From Methanobacteriota archaeon (GTDB lineage Archaea; Thermoplasmatota; Thermoplasmata; RBG-16-68-12; JAFNFQ01): DNA of 45,473 nt. Below the pieces are notes generated by a model. That model made no database searches. It saw nothing but the letters and a program-made list of their open reading frames with translations, and had not been told where the DNA came from. Positions 18,019-26,270 of this stretch are shown piece after piece. The stretch covers positions 1-45,473 of the forward strand of contig JAFNFQ010000058.1 of assembly GCA_017885655.1 (NCBI GenBank). Direction: 5' to 3'. The position numbers and the translations under genes are program-made. Within the stretch, counting starts at the first letter, position 1. Every line of letters starts with the position of its first letter.

Positions 18019-18975
18019 ATGACCAAAGAGAAGTGGCACGTGACAATGATGCGGAGGGCACGCCGCGGGGATCACTGCGTGGGCGAGTGCGCAGGAGGAT
18101 GCCATGGCGGTGTCGTCGCCGACCTGATTCTCCAGGTGAAGTACAAGGACGGGACCACGCGAGAGACAGAGGAGTTCCCGCTGTGCCTGTCTCACTCGCA
18201 CGACGACCGTTTCCTAATCTGGTACACGAGGTTCGCTCACCGGCTGGTTCTCGCCACCGCCAAGGCCATGGATCTCAAGTACGCCAAGGAGATGAGGTTC
18301 ATGTACTGGATCTCGGCGAGGCAACCTCACAGGTACTTTGTGAGTACGGCTGCCGAGAACACGTTGACGAATCTCATGCGGACTCCGGGAATAACTCTCT
18401 CGGGAGCCTACGGGAAATCGATTGTGGCGGCCTCATATAAAGGGAAGCCGTACTTCCGCACCTATGTGGTTCCGCGCAACCCGAGGTCAGAATCCCAGCA
18501 GCGGCACCGCGCGTTCTTCAGTCGAGCCTTGAAGGAGTGGCGGGGGCTCTCGAAACCTCAGCGCGACTTCTACGACAGGCTCGCGGAGGATATGCAGTTG
18601 TCGGGGTACAACCTGTTCGTGAGCCGATGCATGAAGTCCCTCCTCGCCGGGAAAGAGCCAGAACTGCCGAAATTGTTCCGTTGGACGACCCCGAGTGGAC
18701 AGCCGATTCCGGACGCGGAACTCCGTATTCTCCGAGGGGCAAAGTTGCTGTTCAAGGAGAGTCTGGAGAACGGCACGGTGGAGATTGCCCTGACGGAGTC
18801 CGACGCCCCCTATACCTTCCTGTTCAAAAATGGAGTCAGAGAGGAACCGGTGGCAGCAGGACAGCCCCCGTCTGAGACTGGCATACCAACGGTCATGGAG
18901 AACGTTGGGCTCGGAATAAGGCTGGTGGAAGGCGGGCCGATCCCACCAAAGGAGCCTCTCTCCGAGGACGAATGA
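18019..18975 (+). CDS. Unknown protein B of a paralogous pair, with extra N-terminal domain (318 aa)
   Basis: Residues from about 118 on match protein A: GAYGKSIVAASYKGKPYFRTYVVPRNP, HRAFFSRALKEWRGLS, QRDFYDRLAEDM, GYNLFVSRCM and a C-terminal beta domain with WTTPSGQPIPDAELRIL and SDAPYTFLFKNG. The first 115 residues are new and include a Cys/His/Gly cluster (CVGECAGGCHGG) and a FPLCLSHSHDDRF block, possibly a metal site. The gene starts 78 bases after protein A, beyond a hairpin, with AGGTGCAGAA before the ATG. Function unknown; a viral or mobile origin is possible given the neighbours. Confidence 0.7.
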   Translation: MTKEKWHVTMMRRARRGDHCVGECAGGCHGGVVADLILQVKYKDGTTRETEEFPLCLSHSHDDRFLIWYTRFAHRLVLATAKAMDLKYAKEMRFMYWISARQPHRYFVSTAAENTLTNLMRTPGITLSGAYGKSIVAASYKGKPYFRTYVVPRNPRSESQQRHRAFFSRALKEWRGLSKPQRDFYDRLAEDMQLSGYNLFVSRCMKSLLAGKEPELPKLFRWTTPSGQPIPDAELRILRGAKLLFKESLENGTVEIALTESDAPYTFLFKNGVREEPVAAGQPPSETGIPTVMENVGLGIRLVEGGPIPPKEPLSEDE

Positions 18976-18991
18976 CCCTTGTTCCCTCCTT

Positions 18992-19028
18992 GGGGGTAGG
19001 TCCTTCGTTCTGCCTACCCCCTATTTTT
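18992..19028 (+). terminator. Hairpin plus T tract after protein B gene
   Basis: GGGGGTAGG (18992-19000) pairs perfectly with CCTACCCCC (19013-19021), followed by TATTTTT. Placement 17 bases after the stop at 18975 gives a classical intrinsic terminator. It also argues against starting the next gene at the ATG at 18972. Confidence 0.75.
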
Positions 19029-19061
19029 CCGGTCGAAGGGCGAACCAGCGAGGCACCACCC

Positions 19062-19943
19062 ATGACCACGATTGGCGAAAACGTGCTAGAAAGAGTTGAG
19101 GACACTCACAACAAACTGCTGCATTCCGGCAACTTCGGTGCTTACCTCAAGAAGATGGACATGATTGCGCAAAGATCAGCGCAAGAGGCCCTACCAATCG
19201 ATTGGCGGAAGACACTTCCGGATTTGGAGATAATCGCCGATTTCCTCAGGTTACTCTCCAAGGATGGCAGGCCATACATGCTTCGGGTTGCATCTGCCTA
19301 CCTGACCCTGGCCAGGGAAGCCCGTTGGCGTTCACAGCGTCTCTATACCGATTATTGCCGGGGTGCCGATTTGAGGCAGGGTCTAGAAAGAGACGTCGAG
19401 CTTGCAGTAAAAAGCGCTCAAAGGAACCACCACAGCGGTGCTGATGCGCTGCATGCGACGCGGATGGTCCGCAGAATGTCCGAGCAGGTGGCGTCTTACA
19501 AACGGCATCTCGCCTACTTGGCTAGATTGGTGAGCCTTGTCCGGGGGGATGTCTTCGAGATGAAGGGGCTTGTTCTCAAGCAGACACCCTTCCTGGAGGG
19601 GATGTTGCTGTGGCGCGAGGATCGCTCTTGGGAGGGATTGGTGCTCGGTGACGAGTACATCCACATCCATCGAGCGATAGCAAAGCGAACCTACGACTGT
19701 TCGCGCTCTCAGATGATACTGAACCTCAGGGACGATTACCGTCAACGAGGTCTCCCGGGCATAGGCGCCGCTCCGTGGAGTCGTACCTACTCCTACCCGG
19801 AGTTCGCCGCCACCATTGCTTTCGCTGAGTTGTGGGAAGGCGGGTGGATCCTGGGGAGGACCATGGAGAGGTTGGAACTCGATCTCTTTCTTTGTGTGTT
19901 TCCCTCTATTCAAGACGGGCATCCCGATAGCCCTATAGAGTAA
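19062..19943 (+). CDS. Unknown helical protein (293 aa)
   Basis: No family recognised. The protein is mostly helical and rich in Arg, Leu and Ala, with a notable His/Arg-rich segment (NHHSGADALHATRMVRRM) around residues 130-150 and no signal peptide or membrane segment. The ATG at 19062 is chosen because the upstream in-frame ATG (18972) would read through the terminator hairpin. Gene neighbours suggest it belongs to the accessory island. Function unknown. Confidence 0.55.
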   Translation: MTTIGENVLERVEDTHNKLLHSGNFGAYLKKMDMIAQRSAQEALPIDWRKTLPDLEIIADFLRLLSKDGRPYMLRVASAYLTLAREARWRSQRLYTDYCRGADLRQGLERDVELAVKSAQRNHHSGADALHATRMVRRMSEQVASYKRHLAYLARLVSLVRGDVFEMKGLVLKQTPFLEGMLLWREDRSWEGLVLGDEYIHIHRAIAKRTYDCSRSQMILNLRDDYRQRGLPGIGAAPWSRTYSYPEFAATIAFAELWEGGWILGRTMERLELDLFLCVFPSIQDGHPDSPIE

Positions 19944-20304
19944 GAAGTTCAGAATCAAGCTGATAATGAGCATTCCCTCTACTCCAACAGAACGCGAAAT
20001 CCGTGCGAAGCGACAGAACCGTTTCAAGGAAGTGAGTAGAAAACCAGCTACTCCCCTCTACTCTGCGGGGAAAAGCCATTGGCTGCACCATTTCATTTTT
20101 CTCAGAGTCTGCGATTACTATCCAGCGCTTCTCGTCTCCACGTGCCACCTCACGCAAGGCGAGAAGTTGCTCCGGAACAAGGCGGACATTATTGCTTGCC
20201 ATCAGCATGGTGTGAATTTGCGGTCAACACTACGCACACCGAAAAGGCTATACATGCGCATCCTCATTCATACAGGGCACGACAACTTGAAGGAGGATAC
20301 ACTA
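19944..20304. other. Intergenic stretch without a gene
   Basis: About 360 bases. The downstream frame is open back to an ATG at 19966, but composition is irregular (GKSHWLHHFIFLRVCDYYP) and a much better start exists at 20305. A TATA-like GCTATACAT lies near 20246. Nothing else is recognised. Confidence 0.5.
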
Positions 20305-21081
20305 TTGACCAGCGAGGGTGAGGGTGCGGTGGAGACGGCTCGCAATTCTAAAGAGGAACGATTCCGGCTCCCTGGATCATCTTATCAGGAACTCGTCAAG
20401 ATAATCAGGGCCTATGGCAGCCTCGACAAGGAGGCAGGACCCGTCGAAGTCGGCAACGTGGCCGTGGTTCATTTCACGATTGTCAGTCGCAACAACGCCT
20501 TTCTTGTAGCAATTGGCGTGATTGAAGGCGGTCAGAAGAAGATGGCGACGGAGAAGGGGCGCGCGCTAGCTCGTGCCTTGGATCATGACATGCCCGATGC
20601 AATCCAGCTTAACTGGCGGGAGATTGTCTTGGCAAATGAATTCCTACTACAGCTGGTAACGGCCGTCAGGATACGGAAAGGGATGGAACCTTCGACTCTT
20701 CAAGCACATGTGGCTTACTCAGCAGGCATGCCGAAGAACCCGGGTGTAATGGCTGGAGCGGGGGCAGTCGTGGACATCCTCACGGCGGCGGGTCTGGTCA
20801 AGGAAGAGGGGGGCAAACTCGTCGTGACGAACGCGGAACGCATGCCCGATCAAATCACGTCAGAAACAGCGGCTTCTGTTGAAGGCGCCCCCGCGCGAAC
20901 TCCATCGTCAACAACGATTCTGCCTGGCAGCAGGATTCCGGAATCAGGCCTTGCAGTGACAATCCAGATTCAGGTGCAGTGCACAGCCAATGAAATCGAC
21001 GGTCTAGGACCGAAGCTCCGAACTCTTCTAAGAGAAATCACAGGGGCCGCCGCTTCTCAAGAGCCTAAGGACACCCAATAG
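20305..21081 (+). CDS. Unknown protein with winged-helix-like segment (258 aa), partner of HEPN gene
   Basis: I recognise no named family with confidence; the middle part loosely resembles DUF5343-type proteins. The TTG at 20305 is preferred because GGAGGAT ends 6 bases before it. Residues about 80-190 (ATEKGRALARALDH, then SYSAG-like and VVDILTAAGLV) look like a helix-turn-helix arrangement. The C-terminal third is Ser/Thr/Pro-rich and ends with a beta strand (VTIQIQVQ). The gene lies 10 bases before the HEPN-type gene, so the two form one operon. A regulator, sensor or antitoxin role is inferred only from that pairing. Confidence 0.6.
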   Translation: MTSEGEGAVETARNSKEERFRLPGSSYQELVKIIRAYGSLDKEAGPVEVGNVAVVHFTIVSRNNAFLVAIGVIEGGQKKMATEKGRALARALDHDMPDAIQLNWREIVLANEFLLQLVTAVRIRKGMEPSTLQAHVAYSAGMPKNPGVMAGAGAVVDILTAAGLVKEEGGKLVVTNAERMPDQITSETAASVEGAPARTPSSTTILPGSRIPESGLAVTIQIQVQCTANEIDGLGPKLRTLLREITGAAASQEPKDTQ

Positions 21082-21091
21082 AGGTCTCGGA

Positions 21092-22048
21092 ATGCCCGTC
21101 CCATTCTCGCCAGCAACGGCAGAACAGGCCGTTGCCGTGGTTGAGGCGGTGGCGGTGTACGGACAACCGACGAATGTCGATGTTGTCATGGAGTTCTCGG
21201 ACCTACCTCGCGAACAAGCTGAAGCCGCCTTGAATCTCGCTGCGGACTTGGGCCTCTTGTCCCACGCCGGGGGAACGTTCGAAGTTGCGAGCCCGCTGTG
21301 TCGGCTTCTCTCCACGGCCAATCAAATGCAAAAAGCAGTTGTCCTTCGCTTGGTGCTCGAGTCATATCGCCCATTCGTGGTATTCAGGGAACGTCTTATC
21401 GCGACCAACTTAGCCCAGAGTGCGGCACAACAGACGAAAGCAATCTTGGACTTGGGATCTCATCGCGAGGCAATCAAGGATACACTCATAAGCCTTGGCA
21501 CCTACAGCCATGCTCTCATTACCGAGGGAGGCGGCCGATACCGGCCGGAGGAACAGGCGTCCGACAATCCACTCGAAGCGCTCGCCCAAACGTGCAGGGA
21601 CGATGCATCCGCAGAAGCACGAATTCGAGAGCAACTGGGACCTGATGCTTCGACCTCAAGCTCCAGAGACGAGGTGATCGTGCCGCTAGCCGACGCCTTG
21701 CTCCGCGCGAAGTCCGGGGATTCACGCGGCGCAGTCGTTACAGCTGGCAACGCGATCGAATCCTATCTGGATGACCTCGCAACTCAGAAGTCGGTGAGCT
21801 TGTCTGGCGCGACGGGAATCAATGCAAAGCTTGACCGGTTCGACCGAGCAGGAACACTTCCGAAGAAGCTGGTGCACGTCGGCAAGTATCTTGGTCACAT
21901 CCGGAATGCGGCTGACCATGGTACTGACGCTGATGTCGGCGCATCGTGGAGTATCAGAAAAGAAACAGGCATCGAGTATGTGTTTGTGGCCTGCTCTTTT
22001 GTCGCGGCCGCGGTAGCTCGAGCACGTGGAAACCCGCCCGTGATTTGA
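21092..22048 (+). CDS. HEPN-type (Abi-like) protein with Rx4H motif (318 aa)
   Basis: The C-terminal 110 residues (AGNAIESYLDDLA, then KKLVHVGKYLGHIRNAADHG) form the helical pattern of HEPN/Abi C-terminal domains. RNAADH provides the R-x4-H signature of HEPN ribonucleases. The N-terminal half (residues 10-100) is helical with a probable winged helix (EQAEAALNLAADLGLL) for sensing or DNA binding. HEPN RNases are common toxins and abortive-infection effectors that cut tRNA or mRNA. GAGGT about 7 bases before the ATG supports the start. A toxin-like defence role with the preceding gene is a good hypothesis; it could also be a non-catalytic HEPN protein. Confidence 0.65.
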   Translation: MPVPFSPATAEQAVAVVEAVAVYGQPTNVDVVMEFSDLPREQAEAALNLAADLGLLSHAGGTFEVASPLCRLLSTANQMQKAVVLRLVLESYRPFVVFRERLIATNLAQSAAQQTKAILDLGSHREAIKDTLISLGTYSHALITEGGGRYRPEEQASDNPLEALAQTCRDDASAEARIREQLGPDASTSSSRDEVIVPLADALLRAKSGDSRGAVVTAGNAIESYLDDLATQKSVSLSGATGINAKLDRFDRAGTLPKKLVHVGKYLGHIRNAADHGTDADVGASWSIRKETGIEYVFVACSFVAAAVARARGNPPVI

Positions 22049-22264
22049 GTGAGTTCGAAGGAAGATTGCAGGTTATACCATGGAGCGTCGAAAGTCATAT
22101 GCTCAGAAATCGTTCATCGTTAGGAGGTTCTTCAGCTTGTTGAGAATCTCCTGTGCCAGCGAACGAATTCGGAGTCCGCAAGAATCGAACGCCAAGCTAC
22201 GGGCGTCGCCATGAATATTCCGAATCCCCTCTTGTGTATTATGTCCCTGTGATACAGACCGTAG

Positions 22265-22337
22265 TGGACCGGGTGGGATTTGAACCCACGGCCTCTACCA
22301 TGCCAAGATAGCGATCTTCCAGCTGATCTACCGGCCC
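22265..22337 (-). tRNA. tRNA-Ala (anticodon GGC)
   Basis: A 73-nt cloverleaf reads on the minus strand: acceptor GGGCCGG paired with CCGGTCC, discriminator A, D arm GATC/GATC, anticodon stem CTATC/GGTAG with loop TTGGCAT (anticodon GGC), and T arm GTGGG-TTCAAAT-CCCAC. No CCA is encoded and there is no intron. The accessory island lies on its 3' side, the usual place for tRNA-targeted integration. GGC in the anticodon reads GCC/GCU alanine codons. Confidence 0.95.
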
Positions 22338-22361
22338 GCGGGCGGTTCCTATCCTACCAGT

Positions 22362-22371
22362 CCTTAAATAC
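22362..22371 (-). promoter_or_regulatory. TATA box of tRNA-Ala, overlapping the purF stop
   Basis: GTATTTAAGG on the minus strand lies 25-34 bases before the tRNA 5' end. It includes the purF TAA, so the tRNA can be transcribed from its own promoter inside the end of purF. Confidence 0.5.
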
Positions 22372-23851
22372 GTTTCTTCGAGGTTTTCCTGCGCGGCCGG
22401 GCGGGCTTCGGCGGCTCCTCCGCGAACTCCTCCAGTGGCTTTTCGGGCCTGACCCTCTCGCCGGGGATCTTCACGGGATATTCCCCCGTCAGGCAACCGA
22501 GGCACAAGTCTTCCCGCGCCTGCCGCAACGACCTTATCATCCCCTGAATGGAGATGTAACCGAGCGTGTCGGCGGTGATGTAGGTGGTAATCTCAGGCAC
22601 CGTCTTCTTGTTCGCAATGAACTGGTCCCTCGTCTTCATGTCGATGCCGAGGTAGCACGGCGCCTTGATCGGCGGGCAGCCGATCCTCAGATGGATCTCC
22701 TTCGCCCCAGCTTCCCTGATGATCTGCACAATCTTGCGAATCGTGGTGCCTCTGACGATGCTGTCATCGACGAGGACCACCCTCTTGCCCTTGATAGCGG
22801 AGCGGACTGGATTCAGCTTGAGCAGCACCCCGATCTCCCTCTCCGACTGGTCCGGCATGATGAAGGTCCGCTCGATGTACCTGTTCTTGATGAGGCCCTC
22901 GACGAGCGGCAGGCCAGAGGCCCTGCTGTAGCCCTGTGCCTGCGCCCTCCCCGATTCCGGCACGGGCATGACTATGTCCGCCTTCACGGGATGCTCCTTC
23001 GCCAGCTGCTCTCCGACCTTGACGCGCGCGTCGTAGACCAGCCTGCCGTCGAGGAGGCTGTCCGGGCGGGCGAAGTAGAGCCACTCGAACATGCAATGCG
23101 CAGTATGGGTCGGGTGCGGGAGCCGCCAGCTCTCGAACCCCTCCTTCGTCAGCTCGACGATTTCCCCTGGCTTGACGTCTCTCAGGAACCTCATGCCGAG
23201 TGTGTCGAACACGACGCTCTCCGACGCGATCATCCTGAGGCCGTTCCCCCGGCCTATGCACAGCGGTCTCACCGCCAGCGGATCCCGCATCCCGAAGACG
23301 CGTTCCCCGATCATGATCACAAGGCTGTATGAGCCGACCAGCTTCTTTGTGAACTCGCGGAGGGCGCGGATGACGTCCCCCGTCGAGGAGATCTCGTTCG
23401 CAAGAAGGCGGACGATGACCTCCGAGTCGCTCGAGGTCATGAACGCCCAGCCCCTCTTCTGCAGCTCCTTCCTCAGCGCATCAGAGTTGACTATGTCGCC
23501 GTTGTGCGCGAGCGCGATCCCGCCGTACTCGGTGGTGCAACTTATCGGCTGCGCGTTCTCGACGGCGCTCGAACCAGTCGTGCTGTACCTGACATGGCCC
23601 ATGCCTGCGGTCCCGCCGAGGTCCTGCAGGTCCTCCTTCGAAAACACCTCGTGGGCGAGCCCCATCCCCTTCTTGACCTTGATCTCGCCGTCGAAGACGG
23701 CGATGCCGGCGCTCTCCTGACCCCTGTGCTGGACGATCCTCAGAGCGTAGTAGATGTCAGTCGCGACCGGGGAGCTCCCAACGGCCCCTATCACGCCGCA
23801 CTTATCCCGGGGCTTGAGTTCCTTGTATCCGTTTTCTCCGCCACATCTCAT
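22364..23851 (-). CDS. purF: Amidophosphoribosyltransferase PurF (495 aa)
   Basis: It catalyses the first step of purine synthesis: PRPP plus glutamine to 5-phosphoribosylamine. The N-terminal Ntn-hydrolase domain begins at Cys18 (DKCGVIG), so a 17-residue propeptide must be removed to expose the nucleophile. Conserved blocks GMGHVRYST and LAHNGDIVN follow. The PRTase domain carries the PRPP loop VVLVDDSIVRGTT. Cysteines at CMFEW, APCYLG and the CxxC of LCLGCL match the [4Fe-4S] type found in Bacillus subtilis PurF. The ATG at 23851 is chosen because it sits 1 base after the eL37 stop and the upstream extension overlaps eL37. It is the third gene of the lsm-eL37-purF operon. Confidence 0.97.
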   Translation of the reverse strand: MRCGGENGYKELKPRDKCGVIGAVGSSPVATDIYYALRIVQHRGQESAGIAVFDGEIKVKKGMGLAHEVFSKEDLQDLGGTAGMGHVRYSTTGSSAVENAQPISCTTEYGGIALAHNGDIVNSDALRKELQKRGWAFMTSSDSEVIVRLLANEISSTGDVIRALREFTKKLVGSYSLVIMIGERVFGMRDPLAVRPLCIGRGNGLRMIASESVVFDTLGMRFLRDVKPGEIVELTKEGFESWRLPHPTHTAHCMFEWLYFARPDSLLDGRLVYDARVKVGEQLAKEHPVKADIVMPVPESGRAQAQGYSRASGLPLVEGLIKNRYIERTFIMPDQSEREIGVLLKLNPVRSAIKGKRVVLVDDSIVRGTTIRKIVQIIREAGAKEIHLRIGCPPIKAPCYLGIDMKTRDQFIANKKTVPEITTYITADTLGYISIQGMIRSLRQAREDLCLGCLTGEYPVKIPGERVRPEKPLEEFAEEPPKPARPRRKTSKKRI

Positions 23852-23852
23852 C

Positions 23853-24020
23853 CTAGTGCCTCTTGGCCCAGCTGAAACTCCGTAGTTTCTTCGATCTCCC
23901 ATATCCGCAGGACGCGCAGTAGCCTTTCTTGACGTGATAGCTGTGCCTGCCGCAGCGCCTGCACCGAATGTGCGTCTTCTTGACGCCCATCTTTCCGAGA
24001 GAAGCTGTGCCTTTGGTCAT
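23853..24020 (-). CDS. rpl37e: Ribosomal protein eL37 (55 aa)
   Basis: A small basic zinc-ribbon protein of the large ribosomal subunit. The sequence begins [20 protein letters not shown] and contains the CxxC...CxxC zinc site (CRRC and CASC) and the typical [12 protein letters not shown] and SWAKRH end. It is shorter than many gene-finding cutoffs. It lies 11 bases after lsm and 1 base before purF, a conserved archaeal arrangement. Confidence 0.97.
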   Translation of the reverse strand: MTKGTASLGKMGVKKTHIRCRRCGRHSYHVKKGYCASCGYGRSKKLRSFSWAKRH

Positions 24021-24031
24021 CTAGGCCGACC

Positions 24032-24247
24032 TCAGGGGCTGATATAGATAACGTTGTCGCCTCGGACGACGGCAAGCTCGACCTTCCTCATGGTCTCGTT
24101 GTCCATCAACTCCTCGGCGTTCCTCAGGACGAGGTTCATGTGCGGATCGAAACCTTCCAGGATCCCCCTGTAGCCACGCCCTCCTTTCAGCTCCACCAGG
24201 ATGCTGGTGTTTATGTGCTGATTAAGCAAAGAAAGCGGCTTAATCAT
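24032..24247 (-). CDS. Sm-like RNA-binding protein (LSm), 71 aa
   Basis: The Sm fold is clear: Sm1 motif (VELKGGRGYRGILEGFDPHMNLVL, described across residues 20-43) with the FDxHMNLVL pattern, and Sm2 with VRGDNVIYI at the end. Archaeal Lsm proteins form heptameric rings that bind U-rich RNA. The start at 24247 (MIKPLSLLN) is chosen because an upstream in-frame ATG at 24274 would lie on the TATA box. It is the first gene of the operon with eL37 and purF. Confidence 0.95.
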   Translation of the reverse strand: MIKPLSLLNQHINTSILVELKGGRGYRGILEGFDPHMNLVLRNAEELMDNETMRKVELAVVRGDNVIYISP

Positions 24248-24274
24248 GTTCTCGTAGATGAGAAGCCCATACAC

Positions 24275-24285
24275 TACTTAAAGGT
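24275..24285 (-). promoter_or_regulatory. TATA box of lsm-eL37-purF operon
   Basis: CCTTTAAGTAG on the minus strand, centred about 33 bases before the Lsm ATG, gives a very short leader. No other promoter-like sequence separates the three genes. Confidence 0.55.
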
Positions 24286-24340
24286 TTACTGGAGTGAGTT
24301 CGACTCGGACGGCGACGCTCACTGGTCTTTGCCCGGGATC

Positions 24341-24955
24341 TCAGACCTGAGATACCGTCTCGGTCAGATCTTCAACTATCCTCTTTCTAAGCGTCTCCTC
24401 GATTATCTTGAGTCCGAGCGTCCTGAAGGCGATGTCGACGTTCTCGCCCGTCTTCGCGCTGGTGAGCACCTCGTCTGCATTGTGTTCCCCGGCGAAGCGC
24501 TCGAGCTTGTCCGAGAGCCTCTTGATGCTGTTCGGCGGGATGAGGTCGAGCTTGTTCGCGGCGACTGTCACGGGTACTTTCCCCACCACATTCTCCGCCG
24601 CTTTTATCCATGTGGCCAAGGACTCCAGCGTCTCCTCCCTCGTCAAGTCGCAGACGGCCACCACCCCGCTCGCCCCGTTGAAGTATGACTCTTTGACCAC
24701 CCCGATGAGGTCCTTCTCTCCCATGATGTCCCACAAAGTCATCAGGAAATCGACCTTCCTGCCCCCGGGGACATCGAAGACCATCCGCTTCTTCGTGACC
24801 TTCGTCCCCATGGTTGAGATGTACTCGTCGCCGAATTGGTCAAGCACATGGCGGCGGATGAGGGATGTCTTGCCTGCCCCAGAGTCGCCAACCATGCAGA
24901 GCTTCGCCTTGAATAGGGAACCAGCTGCCACAGTATCGTTACCTGACTCTGGCAA
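24341..24955 (-). CDS. Ras/Rab-like small GTPase (204 aa)
   Basis: All G motifs are visible: G1 GDSGAGKTS, switch I T in TMGTKVTKK, G3 WDIMGEKD, G4 ANKLD and G5 TSAKTG, in a 170-residue Ras-like domain with short N- and C-terminal extensions. There is no C-terminal cysteine for lipidation. The DxxG Gln is replaced (WDIMGEK), as in several archaeal Rab-like proteins, so the GTPase rate may differ. Archaeal Ras-like GTPases are widespread but mostly uncharacterised; roles in polarity, motility or trafficking have been proposed for some. Confidence 0.9.
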   Translation of the reverse strand: MPESGNDTVAAGSLFKAKLCMVGDSGAGKTSLIRRHVLDQFGDEYISTMGTKVTKKRMVFDVPGGRKVDFLMTLWDIMGEKDLIGVVKESYFNGASGVVAVCDLTREETLESLATWIKAAENVVGKVPVTVAANKLDLIPPNSIKRLSDKLERFAGEHNADEVLTSAKTGENVDIAFRTLGLKIIEETLRKRIVEDLTETVSQV

Positions 24956-25071
24956 GCGTGGGGGGTTACCATAAACCTCCCTCCATCATTCTCATCTGCG
25001 ATATTCATCTGGGCGGCCAATGCTGCAGCCGTAGGACGCAAGTCGATTCTGCCTCAACCCGGGCACAGATT

Positions 25072-26163
25072 CTATACGACGATCTTACCCTTGTCCACAA
25101 TCCTCTTGCCCGCCACCTCGAGCGTGGCATTGCTCAGGGTCCCGCCGAACTCGTAGTCGCTCTGGACCTTCCCGCCAAGTTCTCTGTTCTCACCGATGCC
25201 GACGGAGACCGTGCCGGCGGCGAGATAGGCATGCAGGAAAGATGGCTTCGCCTTGGGATTGATGCCTATTCCAATCGAGCTGAGCAGATCCTTCCCGCCA
25301 GTCGCGACGTCATAGAATGCCTTCGTCGCCTCCACATTCTTCCTCGCCGCGAACTCAACGAGATGTCCGTCCTTGAATGTCCATGACATCCCCTGTATCA
25401 GCAGCCCCACCTGAGGCGTCGCCACGTCGAAGATCACTCTGCCGTTCGCGCTGGTCTCGTCCACAGTCGTGGCGACCTCCCCGGCCGGCAGGTTCGCGAA
25501 CCTGGAGTCCTTCGCAATGTCTTCGTCGTCGATTATCCCGTCGTATATGTGGGTCCGGCGCGAATCGAGGCGGAAGGTAAGGTCGGTGCCGTTCGGAGCA
25601 GTCAGGTGCGCGTCGCCCGTTCCGGACAGATAGCTCGCCAGGTACTTCCCCTTCTTCTGCAGATCCGCATGCTTCACCGACAGCGCGTCAGTGATGTTCT
25701 TCTTCCAGGCGGTATAGGAGAACCCGTACGTCTTGGCCCTCTCCTGCGTGACCTGGCCCAGCGCAAGGTGGACGGACCTGCTTGTCTTCTTCTGCAGCGC
25801 CGCCTCGTAATGCCCCTGCTCGCCCTGGAACATCGCCGCGAACCTGTCCTTCGGGATCTTCTTCATCGGCGCCGGGTCCTTCGGTCCCCCAAGGCTGATG
25901 TAGGCCGTCACATAGTCGTTCAGACCGAGACAGTGCTTCGAGGTCTTCCTGAGCTGCTCGATGGTCAGGTGCTTGAACTGCCCGTAGAACCACTCGTCCG
26001 TCTCCAGCTGGATAAACGGGTCCGCTCCGACCTTGTAGCACTCGATCGCGAGCTGGTCCGCCAGGTCCATGGTGTGCGGATACGTTGTTATGATTACCGG
26101 CTCATCCTCCTTCAGACGGAGGCACTCCCTGACTACGCTCTGCGCGATATTCGCCACTGTCAT
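25072..26163 (-). CDS. M29-like aminopeptidase family protein (363 aa)
   Basis: The overall plan matches the AmpS/M29 metallo-aminopeptidases: an N-terminal ADP-like sugar-binding-type domain (YPHTMDLADQLAIECYKVGADPF), then GTDLTFRL, NLPAGEV and a C-terminal GINPKAK...AAGTVSVGIGEN block. M29 enzymes use two metals held by two Glu, two His, Tyr and Asp. Here LPAGEV and the FLHAY His remain, but the second Glu and the C-terminal H-x-D are not evident (QSDYEFGG instead). It may be an active variant or a degenerate homologue. The start at 26163 is chosen because the upstream 18 codons give an unnatural leader. Confidence 0.8.
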   Translation of the reverse strand: MTVANIAQSVVRECLRLKEDEPVIITTYPHTMDLADQLAIECYKVGADPFIQLETDEWFYGQFKHLTIEQLRKTSKHCLGLNDYVTAYISLGGPKDPAPMKKIPKDRFAAMFQGEQGHYEAALQKKTSRSVHLALGQVTQERAKTYGFSYTAWKKNITDALSVKHADLQKKGKYLASYLSGTGDAHLTAPNGTDLTFRLDSRRTHIYDGIIDDEDIAKDSRFANLPAGEVATTVDETSANGRVIFDVATPQVGLLIQGMSWTFKDGHLVEFAARKNVEATKAFYDVATGGKDLLSSIGIGINPKAKPSFLHAYLAAGTVSVGIGENRELGGKVQSDYEFGGTLSNATLEVAGKRIVDKGKIVV

Positions 26164-26270
26164 CGCCCCTTCAGGGGGTAATGATGGTCGAATACAAAAA
26201 AGCGATGCGAGGCCCAAGCTGGAGATGGTTCTCAGATGGCCCCGCTATCCAGTGACAATCTAGGCTCGCC

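Noticed and set aside
18972-19061. ATG at 18972 as start of the 19062 gene
   Set aside because: It would translate through a strong terminator hairpin and gives an unnatural leader.
22280-23332. 350-codon plus-strand frame over purF
   Set aside because: Composition is typical of an antisense shadow (Arg/Asp/Leu-rich); purF is unambiguous on the minus strand.
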